Positions 25,381 to 34,943 of a DNA stretch of 64,000 bases are shown piece after piece. The stretch lies in NCBI GenBank assembly GCA_002435715.1, contig DISD01000044.1:1-64000 (forward strand), read 5' to 3'. The notes under the pieces are model-generated. The model did no database searches. It had not been told where the DNA came from and was given only the letters and a program-made list of their open reading frames with translations. Position numbers and translations under genes: made by a program. The first letter of the stretch is position 1; every line of letters begins with the position of its first letter. The DNA comes from Rhodospirillaceae bacterium UBA6219. GTDB lineage: Bacteria; Pseudomonadota; Alphaproteobacteria; Rhodospirillales; Magnetospirillaceae.

Positions 25381-26255
25381 CGGTAATGCACCCGCTTGTC
25401 CAAGAACACGAACTGGCTGATGGCCAGGATGGCCAAGCCCAGCAACAGCACCACGGTCAAGGCGGCGGCGGCCGGCAGGTCATAGAAGGCGAAGGCGTGT
25501 TCGTAGATGTAGTACAGCAACAGATTGCTGGCATTGCTGGGCCCGCCCTTGGTCAGGATGAACAGATGGTCCACCAGCTTGAAGGCGTTCAGCACGGCGT
25601 TGACCAGCACGAACAGCGAGGTGGGCATCAACAGCGGAAACAGTACCCGGCGGAAATAGGTAAAGCGCCCGCAGCCTTCCAGCAGCGCCGCCTCGCGCAG
25701 TTCCGGCGACATGCCCTGAAGTGCTGCCAGATAGAAGATCATGAAGAAGCCGGCTTCCTTCCAGATGGTCATGGCCATCAGGCAGGGCATCACCGTGGCG
25801 GGATCACCCAGCCAATTGCGTCCGGGCAGGCCGAACGTTCCCAGCAACTGGTCCAGCAGGCCGATGTCGGGGGTATAGAAGAACAGCCAGATATTGGCGG
25901 CGGCGATCATCGGCAGCATGGTGGGCAGGAAATAGGCCAGGCGCAGCACCGCTTTGCCGCTGCGGCTTTGTACCCACAGTGCCATCACCAGGGCCAGGGC
26001 CATGGAAACGGGGACCGTGCCCAGGGCGAAAATTGCGTTGTTGCCCAGCACCTTCCAGAACACCGGATCGGCGGCGAAATTGGCGTAATTGTCCAGCCCG
26101 ATGAAATGCGACGGACGCACCGGGTTGCCCTTGGAATAAAGGCTTTCCACCATGGTGCGGACAATGGGGAAATGGGTGAAGGCGGCCAGAACGGTGACGG
26201 CCGGCAATACCAGCAACCATCCGGTCAGCGCCTGTTTTGTCACCCGTTTGCTCAT
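25377..26255 (-). CDS. Sugar/glycerol-phosphate ABC permease (UgpA/MalF type)
   Basis: 292 residues, six transmembrane helices, with the EAA loop ELREAALLEGCGRFTYFRRV and PLLMPTSLFVLVNAVL. It lies 69 bp after the binding-protein gene, and a terminator-like hairpin sits in that gap, so less permease than binding protein is expected. Confidence 0.88.
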   Translation of the reverse strand: MSKRVTKQALTGWLLVLPAVTVLAAFTHFPIVRTMVESLYSKGNPVRPSHFIGLDNYANFAADPVFWKVLGNNAIFALGTVPVSMALALVMALWVQSRSGKAVLRLAYFLPTMLPMIAAANIWLFFYTPDIGLLDQLLGTFGLPGRNWLGDPATVMPCLMAMTIWKEAGFFMIFYLAALQGMSPELREAALLEGCGRFTYFRRVLFPLLMPTSLFVLVNAVLNAFKLVDHLFILTKGGPSNASNLLLYYIYEHAFAFYDLPAAAALTVVLLLGLAILAISQFVFLDKRVHYR

Positions 26256-26265
26256 GGAAATCTCG

Positions 26266-26319
26266 TTTTAAAAAGATGGCCGGCCCCCCCACACACACGT
26301 CGGAAGGGGACCGGCCATC
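26266..26319 (-). terminator. Attenuating terminator between binding-protein and permease genes
   Basis: On the minus strand GATGGCCGG (26311-26319 complement) pairs with CCGGCCATC (26275-26283 complement), extended by a C/G-rich inner stem, and is followed by TTTTTAAAA. It lies just upstream of the UgpA-like start. A leaky terminator here would raise the binding protein above the membrane subunits. Confidence 0.65.
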
Positions 26320-26323
26320 AAGA

Positions 26324-27601
26324 TCAGCGATAGGGCTTGAGCAGGCGGTCGGCCTGTTCCTGGGCGTCGTCCAGGGCGGCCTTGGCGGTCTTGGAACCGG
26401 TCAGGGTGGCCTGGATGGCGTCGTCCAGCAGCTTGCGCACGCGGCCCGACTGATAGGTGGCCAGCTCGGCGGTGGCGACCTTCAGCTGGTCGCGGGCCAC
26501 GGCGGCCTGCGGGAAGTCCTTGATATAGGCCTTCAGCGCGTCGGTTTCATAAGATTCCGGGCTGACGCCCATATAGCCGGTGGCGATGCTCCACTGGGCG
26601 GCGCGTTCCGGGGCGGTCATGAACTTGATCAGCTTCAGCGAGGCGGCGCGTTCTTCCGGGGTGGACTTCTTGAACAGATAGAAGTTGCCGCCGCCGGTGG
26701 GCGAGCCGGGTTCACGGTTGCCGGGCAGCATGGCGACGCCGAAATCGAACTTGGCGTCCTTGCGGATGGCGGTCAGGTTGCCGGTGGAATGCCAGATCAT
26801 CGCCGCCTTGCCTTCCAGGAAGGACTGGCGCAGCGTGCCCCATTCAACGGTGCCTTCGCTCATCACCTTGTCCTTGGCCGACAGGTCGCGCCAGAATTGC
26901 AGGGCTTCGACCACGTTGGGCTTGTTGAAGAAGGTCTTGGTGCCGTCGGCGCTCATCAGCAGCTCGCCGTTCTGCTTGGCCAGGGCGCCGAACATCCAAT
27001 AGGGATAGCCGGTGGACGGAATGGCCAGACCCCAACGCGAACCGTCCTGCTTGGTCAGCTTCTTGGCGGCGGTGACCATGTCCTTCCAGGTGGCGGGCGG
27101 CTGGTCGGGGTTCAGGCCGACTTCGCGGAAGGCATCCTTGTTGTAATACATGACGATGGTCGAACGCTGGAACGGAATGCCCCAGGTCTTACCGTTGATC
27201 ACGCCATTGGCCATCAGACCGGGATAGAACGACTTCAGCCATTCCTTGTCCTCGGCCGACTGGGCGACGTCGTCAAAGGGGATGACGGCGTCTTGTTCCA
27301 TCAGTTCGTAAGCGTCGATGGAGAACAGCACCGACAATTGCACCGGCTGGCCGCCCTTCAGCGCCGCCAAGGCCTTGACGCGGGTGTCGTCGTAATTGCC
27401 GGCATAGATGGCGTTGACCTTGATCCCGGGATTGTCTTTCTGGAAGTCGGCGACCATGCCGTCCACCACCTTGGTCAGCGGGCCGCCGACCGAGACGGGA
27501 TAATACATGGTCAATTCGATGTCCTTGGCCTGGGCGGCGGTACCGGCAAGCCCCAGGATGGTCGCCGCGGTGGCGGCGGCACGGGTGAAACGGCCAAACA
27601 T
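26324..27601 (-). CDS. Periplasmic sugar/glycerol-phosphate-binding protein (UgpB type)
   Basis: 425 residues. Sec signal peptide (AAATAATILGLAGTAAQA) and an extracellular solute-binding family 1 fold: ELTMYYPVSVGGPLTKVVD, IYAGNYDDTRVKALAALKGG, WGIPFQRSTIVMYYNKDAFR, NGELLMSADG. The UgpB-like look and the GlpR regulator suggest glycerol-3-phosphate or a related glycerophosphodiester as ligand, though a sugar is equally possible. Confidence 0.85.
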   Translation of the reverse strand: MFGRFTRAAATAATILGLAGTAAQAKDIELTMYYPVSVGGPLTKVVDGMVADFQKDNPGIKVNAIYAGNYDDTRVKALAALKGGQPVQLSVLFSIDAYELMEQDAVIPFDDVAQSAEDKEWLKSFYPGLMANGVINGKTWGIPFQRSTIVMYYNKDAFREVGLNPDQPPATWKDMVTAAKKLTKQDGSRWGLAIPSTGYPYWMFGALAKQNGELLMSADGTKTFFNKPNVVEALQFWRDLSAKDKVMSEGTVEWGTLRQSFLEGKAAMIWHSTGNLTAIRKDAKFDFGVAMLPGNREPGSPTGGGNFYLFKKSTPEERAASLKLIKFMTAPERAAQWSIATGYMGVSPESYETDALKAYIKDFPQAAVARDQLKVATAELATYQSGRVRKLLDDAIQATLTGSKTAKAALDDAQEQADRLLKPYR

Positions 27602-27612
27602 GGGTTTTCTCC

Positions 27613-28673
<1,061 letters not shown>

Positions 28674-28674
<1 letters not shown>

Positions 28675-29447
28675 CACAGACCTCCTGCCACGGCGACATG
28701 CAGGGCGATGTCGGCCTTTTGGGCGGCCTCGACGATAGCGGTCGGCGGGGGATTGTCGGTCACCAGCGAACGGATTTCGGTCAGATGGGCGAAGCGGACG
28801 GTGGCCTGGCGGTCGAACTTGGAATGGTCCACCGCCAAAATGGGGTGATGCGAGTTTTCGACGATCAGGCGGCTGAGACGCACTTCGTCGAAGTCGAAAT
28901 CGCGCAGCGAGCCGTCGCTGTCCACACCGCCGGCCCCCAGGATGCCGTAATCGGCGCGGATGTCGCGAAACACCGCCAGCGCGGCCTCGCCGATGAAGTC
29001 GCGTTCGCGGTTGCGCGCCCGGCCGCCGGCGACGATGACTTCGAAACTAAGGTTGCGGCACAGCAATTCGGCCACGTTCAGATTGTTGGTGACCACCCGC
29101 AGACCGTCATGGTCCAACAAGGCGCGGGCCACTTCGGCGGCGGTGGTGCCGATGCCGATGAACAAGGACGCCCGGTTGGGGATCAGGCCGGCGACACATT
29201 GGGCGATGCGGCGCTTTTCCTCGGCCTGCATGACCTCGCGATGGTCGTAGGCGGCGTTTTCATAACTGGTGGGCAGGCCGGCCCCGCCATGGTGACGACG
29301 CAGCAGCCCGACATCGCACAGCGCGTTGATGTCGCGCCGGATGGTTTGCAGCGTCACCCCGTAACGTTGGGACAAATCTTCGACGCTGACGAAACCTTCG
29401 GCCCGCACCAAGTGCAGGATGTCGCTTTGACGTTCGGAAAAACCCAT
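28674..29447 (-). CDS. DeoR/GlpR-family repressor
   Basis: 257 residues. N-terminal winged helix (RQSDILHLVRAEGFVSVEDL, GVTLQTIRRDINALCDVGLL, RRHHGGA) and a DeoR sensor domain (LFIGIGTTAAEVARAL, VVTNNLNVAELL, VIVAGG). Such proteins sense phosphorylated sugars or glycerol-3-phosphate and repress their own operon. An inverted repeat upstream is the likely operator. Confidence 0.88.
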
Positions 29448-29479
29448 TCTGGCCTTCGTTCATAGCCCGATAAATTGAT

Positions 29480-29506
29480 CGAACGAACGCTATCGATTTT
29501 CGTTCG
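29480..29506. promoter_or_regulatory. Probable GlpR/DeoR operator
   Basis: CGAACGAA (29480-29487) and TTCGTTCG (29499-29506) form an inverted repeat 33 bp upstream of the repressor ATG, with a further TTCGTTC at 29456-29462. The TTCG-rich half-sites resemble GlpR-type operators. Confidence 0.6.
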
Positions 29507-29559
29507 AACACGGGGTGAAGGTTTGGTGACGGATTTATCGCGCGTGCGAAGGTGTTGGG

Positions 29560-30243
29560 TCAGCCCAGCAAATGCGTCAGGCTGACCGGGGCCAGATCGG
29601 CCCAGACGCTGCGGGCACCATCGGCCTTGTCGCCGGCGGTATAGGCGCTGGGAATCATCACCACGTCCAGCCCAGCGGCGCGGGCGGCACGGATGCCGTT
29701 GGCCGAATCCTCGATGGCCAGACAGGCTTCGGGCGGAAGCTTCAAACGCTCCAGCACCAGCAAATAGGCTTGCGGGTCGGGTTTCTTGATCGGCGCGTCG
29801 TCGCTGCAGGCCATGGTTTCGAACCACTCGGGCGACAGGCCGGTGCCTTGCATCAGGGCCAACACATTGGCCCGGGTGGTGGTGGTGGCGATGGCCAGAC
29901 GCAGACCGGCGGCCCGGGCCTCGGCGACCAGACGGGCGATGCCCGGACGCAAGGGGACGTCGCCGGTGGCCACGGCGGCGGTGTAAAGCGCCGTCTTGCG
30001 CTGATGCAAGGTGGCGATGCGCAGATCCAGGCCGGGGACCAGCATCTCGGGGTGCTGGTCCAGGACATAGGCCTTGATGCGTTCCTTGCCGCCCGACACC
30101 TTCAGAAGCTTGCCGTAAAGGTTCTGGTCCCACACCCAGCCCAGGCCGAATTCGGCGAAGGTCTGGTTGAAGGCCTGGCGGTGGGCTTCCTCGGTTTCCG
30201 CCAAGGTGCCGTCGACGTCGAAGATCAGGGCTTGCGTGTTCAT
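29560..30243 (-). CDS. HAD-superfamily phosphatase, CbbY type
   Basis: 227 residues from ATG 30243. Motifs: LIFDVDGTLAETEEAHRQAF (with the E-T-E cap entry typical of CbbY/beta-phosphoglucomutase relatives), IATTTTRANVLALM, PIKKPDPQAYLLVLERL and CLAIEDSANGIRAARAAG. CbbY proteins remove misfire sugar phosphates such as xylulose-1,5-bisphosphate. It is transcribed with the same orientation but is separated from the repressor operon by the operator region. Confidence 0.82.
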   Translation of the reverse strand: MNTQALIFDVDGTLAETEEAHRQAFNQTFAEFGLGWVWDQNLYGKLLKVSGGKERIKAYVLDQHPEMLVPGLDLRIATLHQRKTALYTAAVATGDVPLRPGIARLVAEARAAGLRLAIATTTTRANVLALMQGTGLSPEWFETMACSDDAPIKKPDPQAYLLVLERLKLPPEACLAIEDSANGIRAARAAGLDVVMIPSAYTAGDKADGARSVWADLAPVSLTHLLG

Positions 30244-30318
30244 GCCCGCAGTTTGGCAACAGGTACCGCGTCGCGCCACACCCGCCGGGGGTAGGGCGGC
30301 GCCGCCCACTTGGCCGCC

Positions 30319-30729
30319 CTATTTCATGGGGATGACGTTTTCGGCCCCTTCGGCCCCCATGTAGACGGCCAGGATTTCCACCGGCTCGGTCCCTGGATTG
30401 GTGCCGCGATGGGTGGTGTTCATGGCTTCCACCATGCCTTGGCCGGCGGTGAAGGTCTTCTTGCCCTTATCGCCGTAATCCACCACCACGGTGCCTTTCA
30501 GGATATAGGCGAACATCGGCACACCGTGGCGGTGGAACACCGTGTCGGCGCCGGGCGCGATGGTGACGATGTCGGCCTTGACCTGGGCCGGGCCGGTGGT
30601 GGGATAGACGATGGTTTCGTCCACCACCGTCTTCGACGTCTTCAGCACCGGCTTGGTGGGATAGGCGTCGGCGGCCAGGGCGGTGGTGGCAGCCAGCAGC
30701 GACGAAGCCAAGATGACGGCGAAACGCAT
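30319..30729 (-). CDS. Periplasmic cupin protein
   Basis: 136 residues from ATG 30729. Signal peptide (VILASSLLAATTALA) and a single cupin domain: PGADTVFHRHGVPMFAYILK carries the metal-ligand His pair and Glu-equivalent region, followed by GQGMVEAMNTTHRGTNPG. It probably binds a metal ion. It directly follows the P1B-type ATPase gene on the same strand (48 bp), so it may belong to the iron locus. Confidence 0.75.
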   Translation of the reverse strand: MRFAVILASSLLAATTALAADAYPTKPVLKTSKTVVDETIVYPTTGPAQVKADIVTIAPGADTVFHRHGVPMFAYILKGTVVVDYGDKGKKTFTAGQGMVEAMNTTHRGTNPGTEPVEILAVYMGAEGAENVIPMK

Positions 30730-30777
30730 GATTTTCCCCCAAATGAAACCGTATGTGGGGACGATCATGCCTGAAAA

Positions 30778-32859
30778 TCAGCTTTTCGGCACCATCCGAC
30801 GCAGCGCATTCAACAAGATGCCGATGGTGGTGCCGTTATGCAGGATGGCGGTGGTGATGGGCGACAACGCCCCCAGGGCGGCCAAGCCCAGGATGCCGGT
30901 GTTCAGGCCGACGGTCAGACGGTAATTGCTGGCGATGCGGGCCATGGCGGCGTTGGCCAGTTCCTTGGCATCGGCCACCCGCTCGATATTGTCTTCCAAA
31001 AGCGCGATGTCGGCGGTGAGGCGCGCGATGTCGGCGCCCTTTTGCATGGCGATGCCCACTTGGGCCCCGGCCAAAGCGGGGGCGTCATTGATGCCGTCGC
31101 CGACAAAGGCGATGCGCGCTCCTTGGTCGTTCAGTTGGGCGATGATGCTGGCCTTGTCCTGGGGCAGCAATTGGGCGTGGAAGCCGTCCAGCCCCAATTC
31201 CTCGGCCAGTTCGGCGGCACGGTCTTCATGGTCGCCGGTCAGCAGCAAGATGCGCTTGACCCCGGCCCGGCGCAGCCGCGCGATGGTGGCGGCACTGGTC
31301 GGGCGGATACTGTCTTTCAAGGCCAGGATACCCAACAGCTTGCCGCCATAACCGATGAACAGCAGGGTCTTGCCGTCTTGGTACAATCGATCGATGACGT
31401 CCTGGTGCGGGGTGACGTCGATGCCTTCGTCCTCGGCGACGAAATGGCGCGAGCCCACCACAACGCGGTTGCCGTCGATGACGCTGGCGACGCCATGGGC
31501 GACAACGAACTGCACTTCGGAATGATCGAAATGGTGGTTGCAGGTCGCCTTGGCGGCGTTGACCACCGCCAGGGCCAGGGGGTGGAAGTAATGTTCCTCC
31601 ACCGACGCGGCCAGACAGATCAGGTCGTCGGCGCTGAAGGATTGGTCGAAGGTGATGGAATCGGTCACTTCCAGCATGCCGGTGGTGAGCGTCCCGGTTT
31701 TGTCGAAGATGAAGGTGTCGGCACTGGCCAGACGTTCCAGGGCGGTGGCGCCCTTGACCAGGATCCCGGCGCGGCCGGCGTCGAACATGGCGGATTTGAA
31801 GGCCACCGGGGTGGCCAGTTTCAGGGCGCAGGAATAATCGGCCTGCAGCACCGAAGCCGCGGCCGGCAGGCCGTTCAGCAAGGCGGCGGCGCCGGCCACC
31901 TTCAACACGGTGGGGACCAGTTGGTCGGCCAGCTTGGCGGCCTCGATCTGGGCGTCGGATTTGGCGGTCAGCGATTGTTCCACGTAATCGGCGATGCGGG
32001 CGGCGGCGGTGCGGTTGCCCACCTGCTCGGCGTAAAGGATCAGGCGGCCTTCCTCGATCAGCGTGCCCGACAGCACGCTGGCGCCGCGCGACTTGACCAA
32101 GGCGACACTTTCACCGGTCATCGCCGCTTCGTTGACAATGCCTTCGCCCGACAACACGGTGCCGTCCACCGGGATGACCACGCCGGCGCCGACCACCACA
32201 TGGTCGCCGACCTGGACCTCGGCAGTGGGGATTTGAACCTCGACGCCATCCTTCACCACCCAGACATGGTCGCTGGTGGGGCGCAGCAGATGCTTCAGCA
32301 AATCGTCGGAACGCCGGGCGATGGAATTTTCCATGTACTCGCCCAGCGCCAGCATGAAGGTGGTGGTGTTGGCGGCGGTGAAATCCGATCGGGCCAGGGA
32401 AATGGACACCGCCATGGCTTCCAGCACATGGCTGGTGATGCCGTTTTCCCGGTAATCTTCAACGGCATGACGCAAAAGCGGCAAGGCGGCGGTCAGGCTG
32501 ACCGGCAGTTTCAACCCTTGCGGCAAGGCGCCGGTGCCCAGCAACACCGCCAAGGCGGCGGCCACTTCGGCCTTGCCGTCATCGGTTCCTGGCTTGGTGA
32601 TGCCGGCTTCCGACAAGGGCAGGGCGGCCAGGGTGGCGACCAGGGTGGCGGAATCGGTGCATTCAACGTCGTATTCGATCACCAGGGACCGCGCGGCGGC
32701 GTTAGAGCGGGCCGAGACGACGCCGTCCAGCAACTTGGCCACCCCTTCCAAGGCGCCTGGTTCGGCCGGGGCCAAGGGATGGGGGCGATAGCGCAGGCGC
32801 AACCGGCCGGGCAGGCTGTGGGCCAGCTCGACCGAACGCAGCCAGGTTTCGCCGCTCAT
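30778..32859 (-). CDS. fezB: P1B-type ATPase with SCA metal-site motif (P1B-6, FezB-like)
   Basis: 693 residues. The N-terminus has an HMA_2-like domain with HSLPGRLRLRYRP (residues 14-26) instead of a CxxC metal-binding domain. TGES lies at 248-251, the transmembrane metal-site motif is DYSCALKLATP with SCA at 343-345 (not CPC), the phosphorylation motif is DKTGT (386-390), HP at 426-427 and GDGINDAP at 587-594. From memory SCA marks subgroup P1B-6, whose FezB members build ferrosomes, membrane-bound iron stores. It overlaps the preceding gene by ATGA and lies at the end of a feoABC-led gene run, which fits iron. Iron specificity is inferred. Confidence 0.75.
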   Translation of the reverse strand: MSGETWLRSVELAHSLPGRLRLRYRPHPLAPAEPGALEGVAKLLDGVVSARSNAAARSLVIEYDVECTDSATLVATLAALPLSEAGITKPGTDDGKAEVAAALAVLLGTGALPQGLKLPVSLTAALPLLRHAVEDYRENGITSHVLEAMAVSISLARSDFTAANTTTFMLALGEYMENSIARRSDDLLKHLLRPTSDHVWVVKDGVEVQIPTAEVQVGDHVVVGAGVVIPVDGTVLSGEGIVNEAAMTGESVALVKSRGASVLSGTLIEEGRLILYAEQVGNRTAAARIADYVEQSLTAKSDAQIEAAKLADQLVPTVLKVAGAAALLNGLPAAASVLQADYSCALKLATPVAFKSAMFDAGRAGILVKGATALERLASADTFIFDKTGTLTTGMLEVTDSITFDQSFSADDLICLAASVEEHYFHPLALAVVNAAKATCNHHFDHSEVQFVVAHGVASVIDGNRVVVGSRHFVAEDEGIDVTPHQDVIDRLYQDGKTLLFIGYGGKLLGILALKDSIRPTSAATIARLRRAGVKRILLLTGDHEDRAAELAEELGLDGFHAQLLPQDKASIIAQLNDQGARIAFVGDGINDAPALAGAQVGIAMQKGADIARLTADIALLEDNIERVADAKELANAAMARIASNYRLTVGLNTGILGLAALGALSPITTAILHNGTTIGILLNALRRMVPKS

Positions 32860-33194
32860 ATCAGTCCGTTCTGCTCGGCTTGCACTTCGGCCTGCAGATC
32901 GGCCATCTGTTCCTTCATCTCGGCCAGCGACCCGGCCATGCCGGCATAGGCCTTGATGGCACCCTTGAACAGCTTGCCGCGGATTTCCTCGTCCGACAGC
33001 ACATAGGCGGCGACGCCGCCCACGGCCAGACCCAGCAGGAATTGTTCGTTGCGTCCCGCGGGCAGCAGGCGGCCCAGACCACCCAGGAAAGTTTGATTCT
33101 GGGCTTGGCCCATCTGCGCGGCCATCATCTTTTCCAGATCGCGGCGCTTGATGCCCTTGTTCTTCTTCTGCTTGTTCTTCTTAGACAATTTCAA
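32856..33194 (-). CDS. Small Lys-rich/hydrophobic protein of the ferrosome-like locus
   Basis: 112 residues. A strongly basic N-terminus (KKNKQKKNKGIKRRD) is followed by one hydrophobic segment (FLLGLAVGGVAAYVLSDEEI) with a YtxH-like Gly-rich look, and a C-terminal amphipathic helix rich in Gln/Glu. No enzyme motif. It overlaps both neighbours, so it is made together with the P1B ATPase. A membrane-scaffold role in an organelle is possible but inferred. Confidence 0.6.
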   Translation of the reverse strand: MKLSKKNKQKKNKGIKRRDLEKMMAAQMGQAQNQTFLGGLGRLLPAGRNEQFLLGLAVGGVAAYVLSDEEIRGKLFKGAIKAYAGMAGSLAEMKEQMADLQAEVQAEQNGLI

Positions 33195-33510
33195 CCTCCT
33201 CGGCGGAACGGGGGGTGGACGGGTTCAACAGCATTTCGGTGGCGACGACACCCAGCGTGCCACCGGCCAGGGCCAGGATGGCGCGGGCCACATCGCCCCG
33301 CCGCAAGGATTCGGCGGTGGCGATTCCCGACGCCAAGGCGGCGCCGCCCTGCAGGGCCAGACGCAGAACCTTGGTGTTGGACGGCTTGCCCTGACTCCAG
33401 CGATCCTGGATGGCCGCCACCAGACCGGCGGCGACCGCACCCCGGGTGAAATTGCTGGTCAGTTCGGCCGGGGCCAGGGCGGCGGCAGCCTTGGCCTTAC
33501 GCTTCTTCAC
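33181..33510 (-). CDS. Small membrane protein of the ferrosome-like locus
   Basis: 109 residues. A Lys/Ala-rich start (MKKRKAKAAAALAPAE) precedes two or three Gly/Ala-rich hydrophobic segments (GAVAAGLVAAI, LQGGAALASGIATA, AILALAGGTLGVVATEMLL). Overlaps the genes on both sides. No recognised domain; perhaps a membrane-shaping or interaction partner of the ATPase. Confidence 0.6.
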   Translation of the reverse strand: MKKRKAKAAAALAPAELTSNFTRGAVAAGLVAAIQDRWSQGKPSNTKVLRLALQGGAALASGIATAESLRRGDVARAILALAGGTLGVVATEMLLNPSTPRSAEEVEIV

Positions 33511-33899
33511 GATTCGCCCTCGGGGTTGGGATCGACCGGATTGGCGTTGGCCGGGGCGGCCTTTTTCTTGGCCGCCACCTTGCGGCGTGGTGCCGCCTTC
33601 TTGGCCACCGGCAGGCTGGTGGTGGTGGCTGTGGGGGCGGCAACCGACTCGGTGGGTTCGGCGGGGGCCGGCTCATCTGCCGCCGGGTTCAGTTTGGTGC
33701 GCAGATTGGCACTGGATTTCTCGATGGCGGAAAGGCCGCTGACGGTGGCCTCACGCAAACCGGCGCCGGCCTTGTCCAGACCCGAACGGGCTTTGTCACC
33801 CAAGCTGCCAAGGCTTTCTGGGGCCTTGACCTGTTTCAGCAATTTGACGCCGACGATGCCGGCGACGATGCCTCCGGCGAAGGTAAGAAAAGGCAACAT
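33507..33899 (-). CDS. Membrane-anchored protein with Ala/Lys/Pro-rich tail
   Basis: 130 residues. One N-terminal hydrophobic helix with small-residue spacing (FLTFAGGIVAGIVGVKLL), an amphipathic helical middle, and a low-complexity tail with a basic run (KKAAPRRKVAAKKKAAPANA). Resembles DUF5132-like anchors in layout only. The basic tail could contact acidic lipids, phosphate or nucleic acid. Overlaps the next gene by ATGA. Confidence 0.55.
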   Translation of the reverse strand: MLPFLTFAGGIVAGIVGVKLLKQVKAPESLGSLGDKARSGLDKAGAGLREATVSGLSAIEKSSANLRTKLNPAADEPAPAEPTESVAAPTATTTSLPVAKKAAPRRKVAAKKKAAPANANPVDPNPEGES

Positions 33900-33918
33900 G
33901 ACAGGCTCCTTTCCTGGT

Positions 33919-34245
33919 TCAACTTTGAGCGGCAGCGACCAAGCCTTGACGCAAGGCTTCGCTGCCGGGGGTGATCTGGCCCGACAACAGGCCGGTCCAG
34001 GCGGTGGCGGGAATGACGTTGGTGTCGTATTCGATGGTGCAGCTTTTGGCCAAGGGGTTCAGGCTGACGGCACGAATGCCCGACATGGCGGAAAAGGCCG
34101 ATCCAAAGGCCTTGGCCTGCTCGGCCAGGGCCATCAACTCGTTACCCATTGGGGCGGACAGTTTCAGGCGGATGCGTCCGGGAACGTGATGGGCGACGCT
34201 CAGGACTTGCAAAAGACGCAACAAGGCGGGCTCGGGGGCGGACAA
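33919..34245 (-). CDS. HMA_2-like small protein with PGRIRLK motif (second)
   Basis: 108 residues from TTG 34245, which follows GGAGTT (34252-34257) at good spacing and lies 15 bp after the previous stop; the frame is open to another TTG at 34281. The key segment is SVAHHVPGRIRLKLSAP, followed by a ferredoxin-like pattern (FGSAFSAMSGIRAVSLNPLA, SCTIEYD). This matches the N-terminal domain of the P1B ATPase in the same run. Probably a soluble partner domain; metal binding is not evident as CxxC is absent. Confidence 0.65.
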   Translation of the reverse strand: MSAPEPALLRLLQVLSVAHHVPGRIRLKLSAPMGNELMALAEQAKAFGSAFSAMSGIRAVSLNPLAKSCTIEYDTNVIPATAWTGLLSGQITPGSEALRQGLVAAAQS

Positions 34246-34259
34246 GGGGGGAACTCCGG

Positions 34260-34718
34260 TTACTTGAAGGTGCGGCGCCAATGCACCGCCATGTGGGCCA
34301 GCATCATGGCGACGAAAACGAATCCGGCCTGGGCGTGCAGTTTCTTGCTGCTGCCCAGGGCGGCCAACGACACCGCCATGCTGACGATGGCACCGATCTT
34401 GGCCACCCGGTTCAGGTCCTGCTTGATGGCTTTGGGGCGTGGCAAGGCGATGCGTTTACCCACATGTGGGCGTAGCGCAGGCTTGGCTGGGGGCGGGGGC
34501 AACATTGCCGCCACCTCGGCCCGGATGCGGGGCTCGATGTCGGGATCGGTGGCGTCGAAGCCGAGCAGCAGCGAACCGATGGCCGGGTTGCCCTGGACCT
34601 GGGCCAGTTTTTCCAGCCGATTGGTCAGTTCCGCATGCAGCACCGGGTCGCGCAGAATAGCGTGACGCAGCCGGATGCGACCCGGCAGCACCGAGGCATA
34701 GATGTTCACATTGTCCAT
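34260..34718 (-). CDS. HMA_2-like membrane protein with PGRIRLR motif (first)
   Basis: 152 residues from ATG 34718, overlapping the end of feoC. The N-terminal domain begins YASVLPGRIRLRHAILRDP and has the ferredoxin-like layout of HMA_2. A basic linker and one or two C-terminal hydrophobic helices follow (AKIGAIVSMAVSLAALG, AGFVFVAMMLAHMAVHW). It joins the Feo genes to the ferrosome-like genes by overlap. I cannot map it to FezA or FezC with confidence. Confidence 0.65.
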   Translation of the reverse strand: MDNVNIYASVLPGRIRLRHAILRDPVLHAELTNRLEKLAQVQGNPAIGSLLLGFDATDPDIEPRIRAEVAAMLPPPPAKPALRPHVGKRIALPRPKAIKQDLNRVAKIGAIVSMAVSLAALGSSKKLHAQAGFVFVAMMLAHMAVHWRRTFK

Positions 34719-34933
34719 TCGAAGATGTCCGAGGGCTTTTCCTTGCAGGCACAGCCCCCGCTGACCTTGCCGCAACCGCCGGTGATGTCCAGCTTGCGCA
34801 GCCGGCCCTTGGCGATCCATTGGTCCAGCATGGGCTGGATGGCGCTGGCGGGGGTGTCGAAATGCATGCTGATTTCGGTCATCGACGCCCGCTTGCGGTC
34901 GATCATATAGGTCTTCAGTTCGGAAAGCGTCAT
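34706..34933 (-). CDS. feoC: FeoC-like protein
   Basis: 75 residues: a winged-helix N-terminus (LSELKTYMIDRKRASMTEIS, MLDQWIAKGRLRKLDI) and a Cys cluster (GGCGKVSGGCACKEK) that may hold an iron-sulfur cluster, as in FeoC. FeoC is thought to protect or tune FeoB. It follows feoB by ten bases and overlaps the next gene. Confidence 0.85.
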   Translation of the reverse strand: MTLSELKTYMIDRKRASMTEISMHFDTPASAIQPMLDQWIAKGRLRKLDITGGCGKVSGGCACKEKPSDIFEWTM

Positions 34934-34943
34934 GGCTGCCCCC

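Noticed and set aside
30778..32859. Copper-exporting P1B-1 ATPase
   Set aside because: No CPC motif and no CxxC metal-binding domain; the site is SCA and the neighbours are Feo genes.
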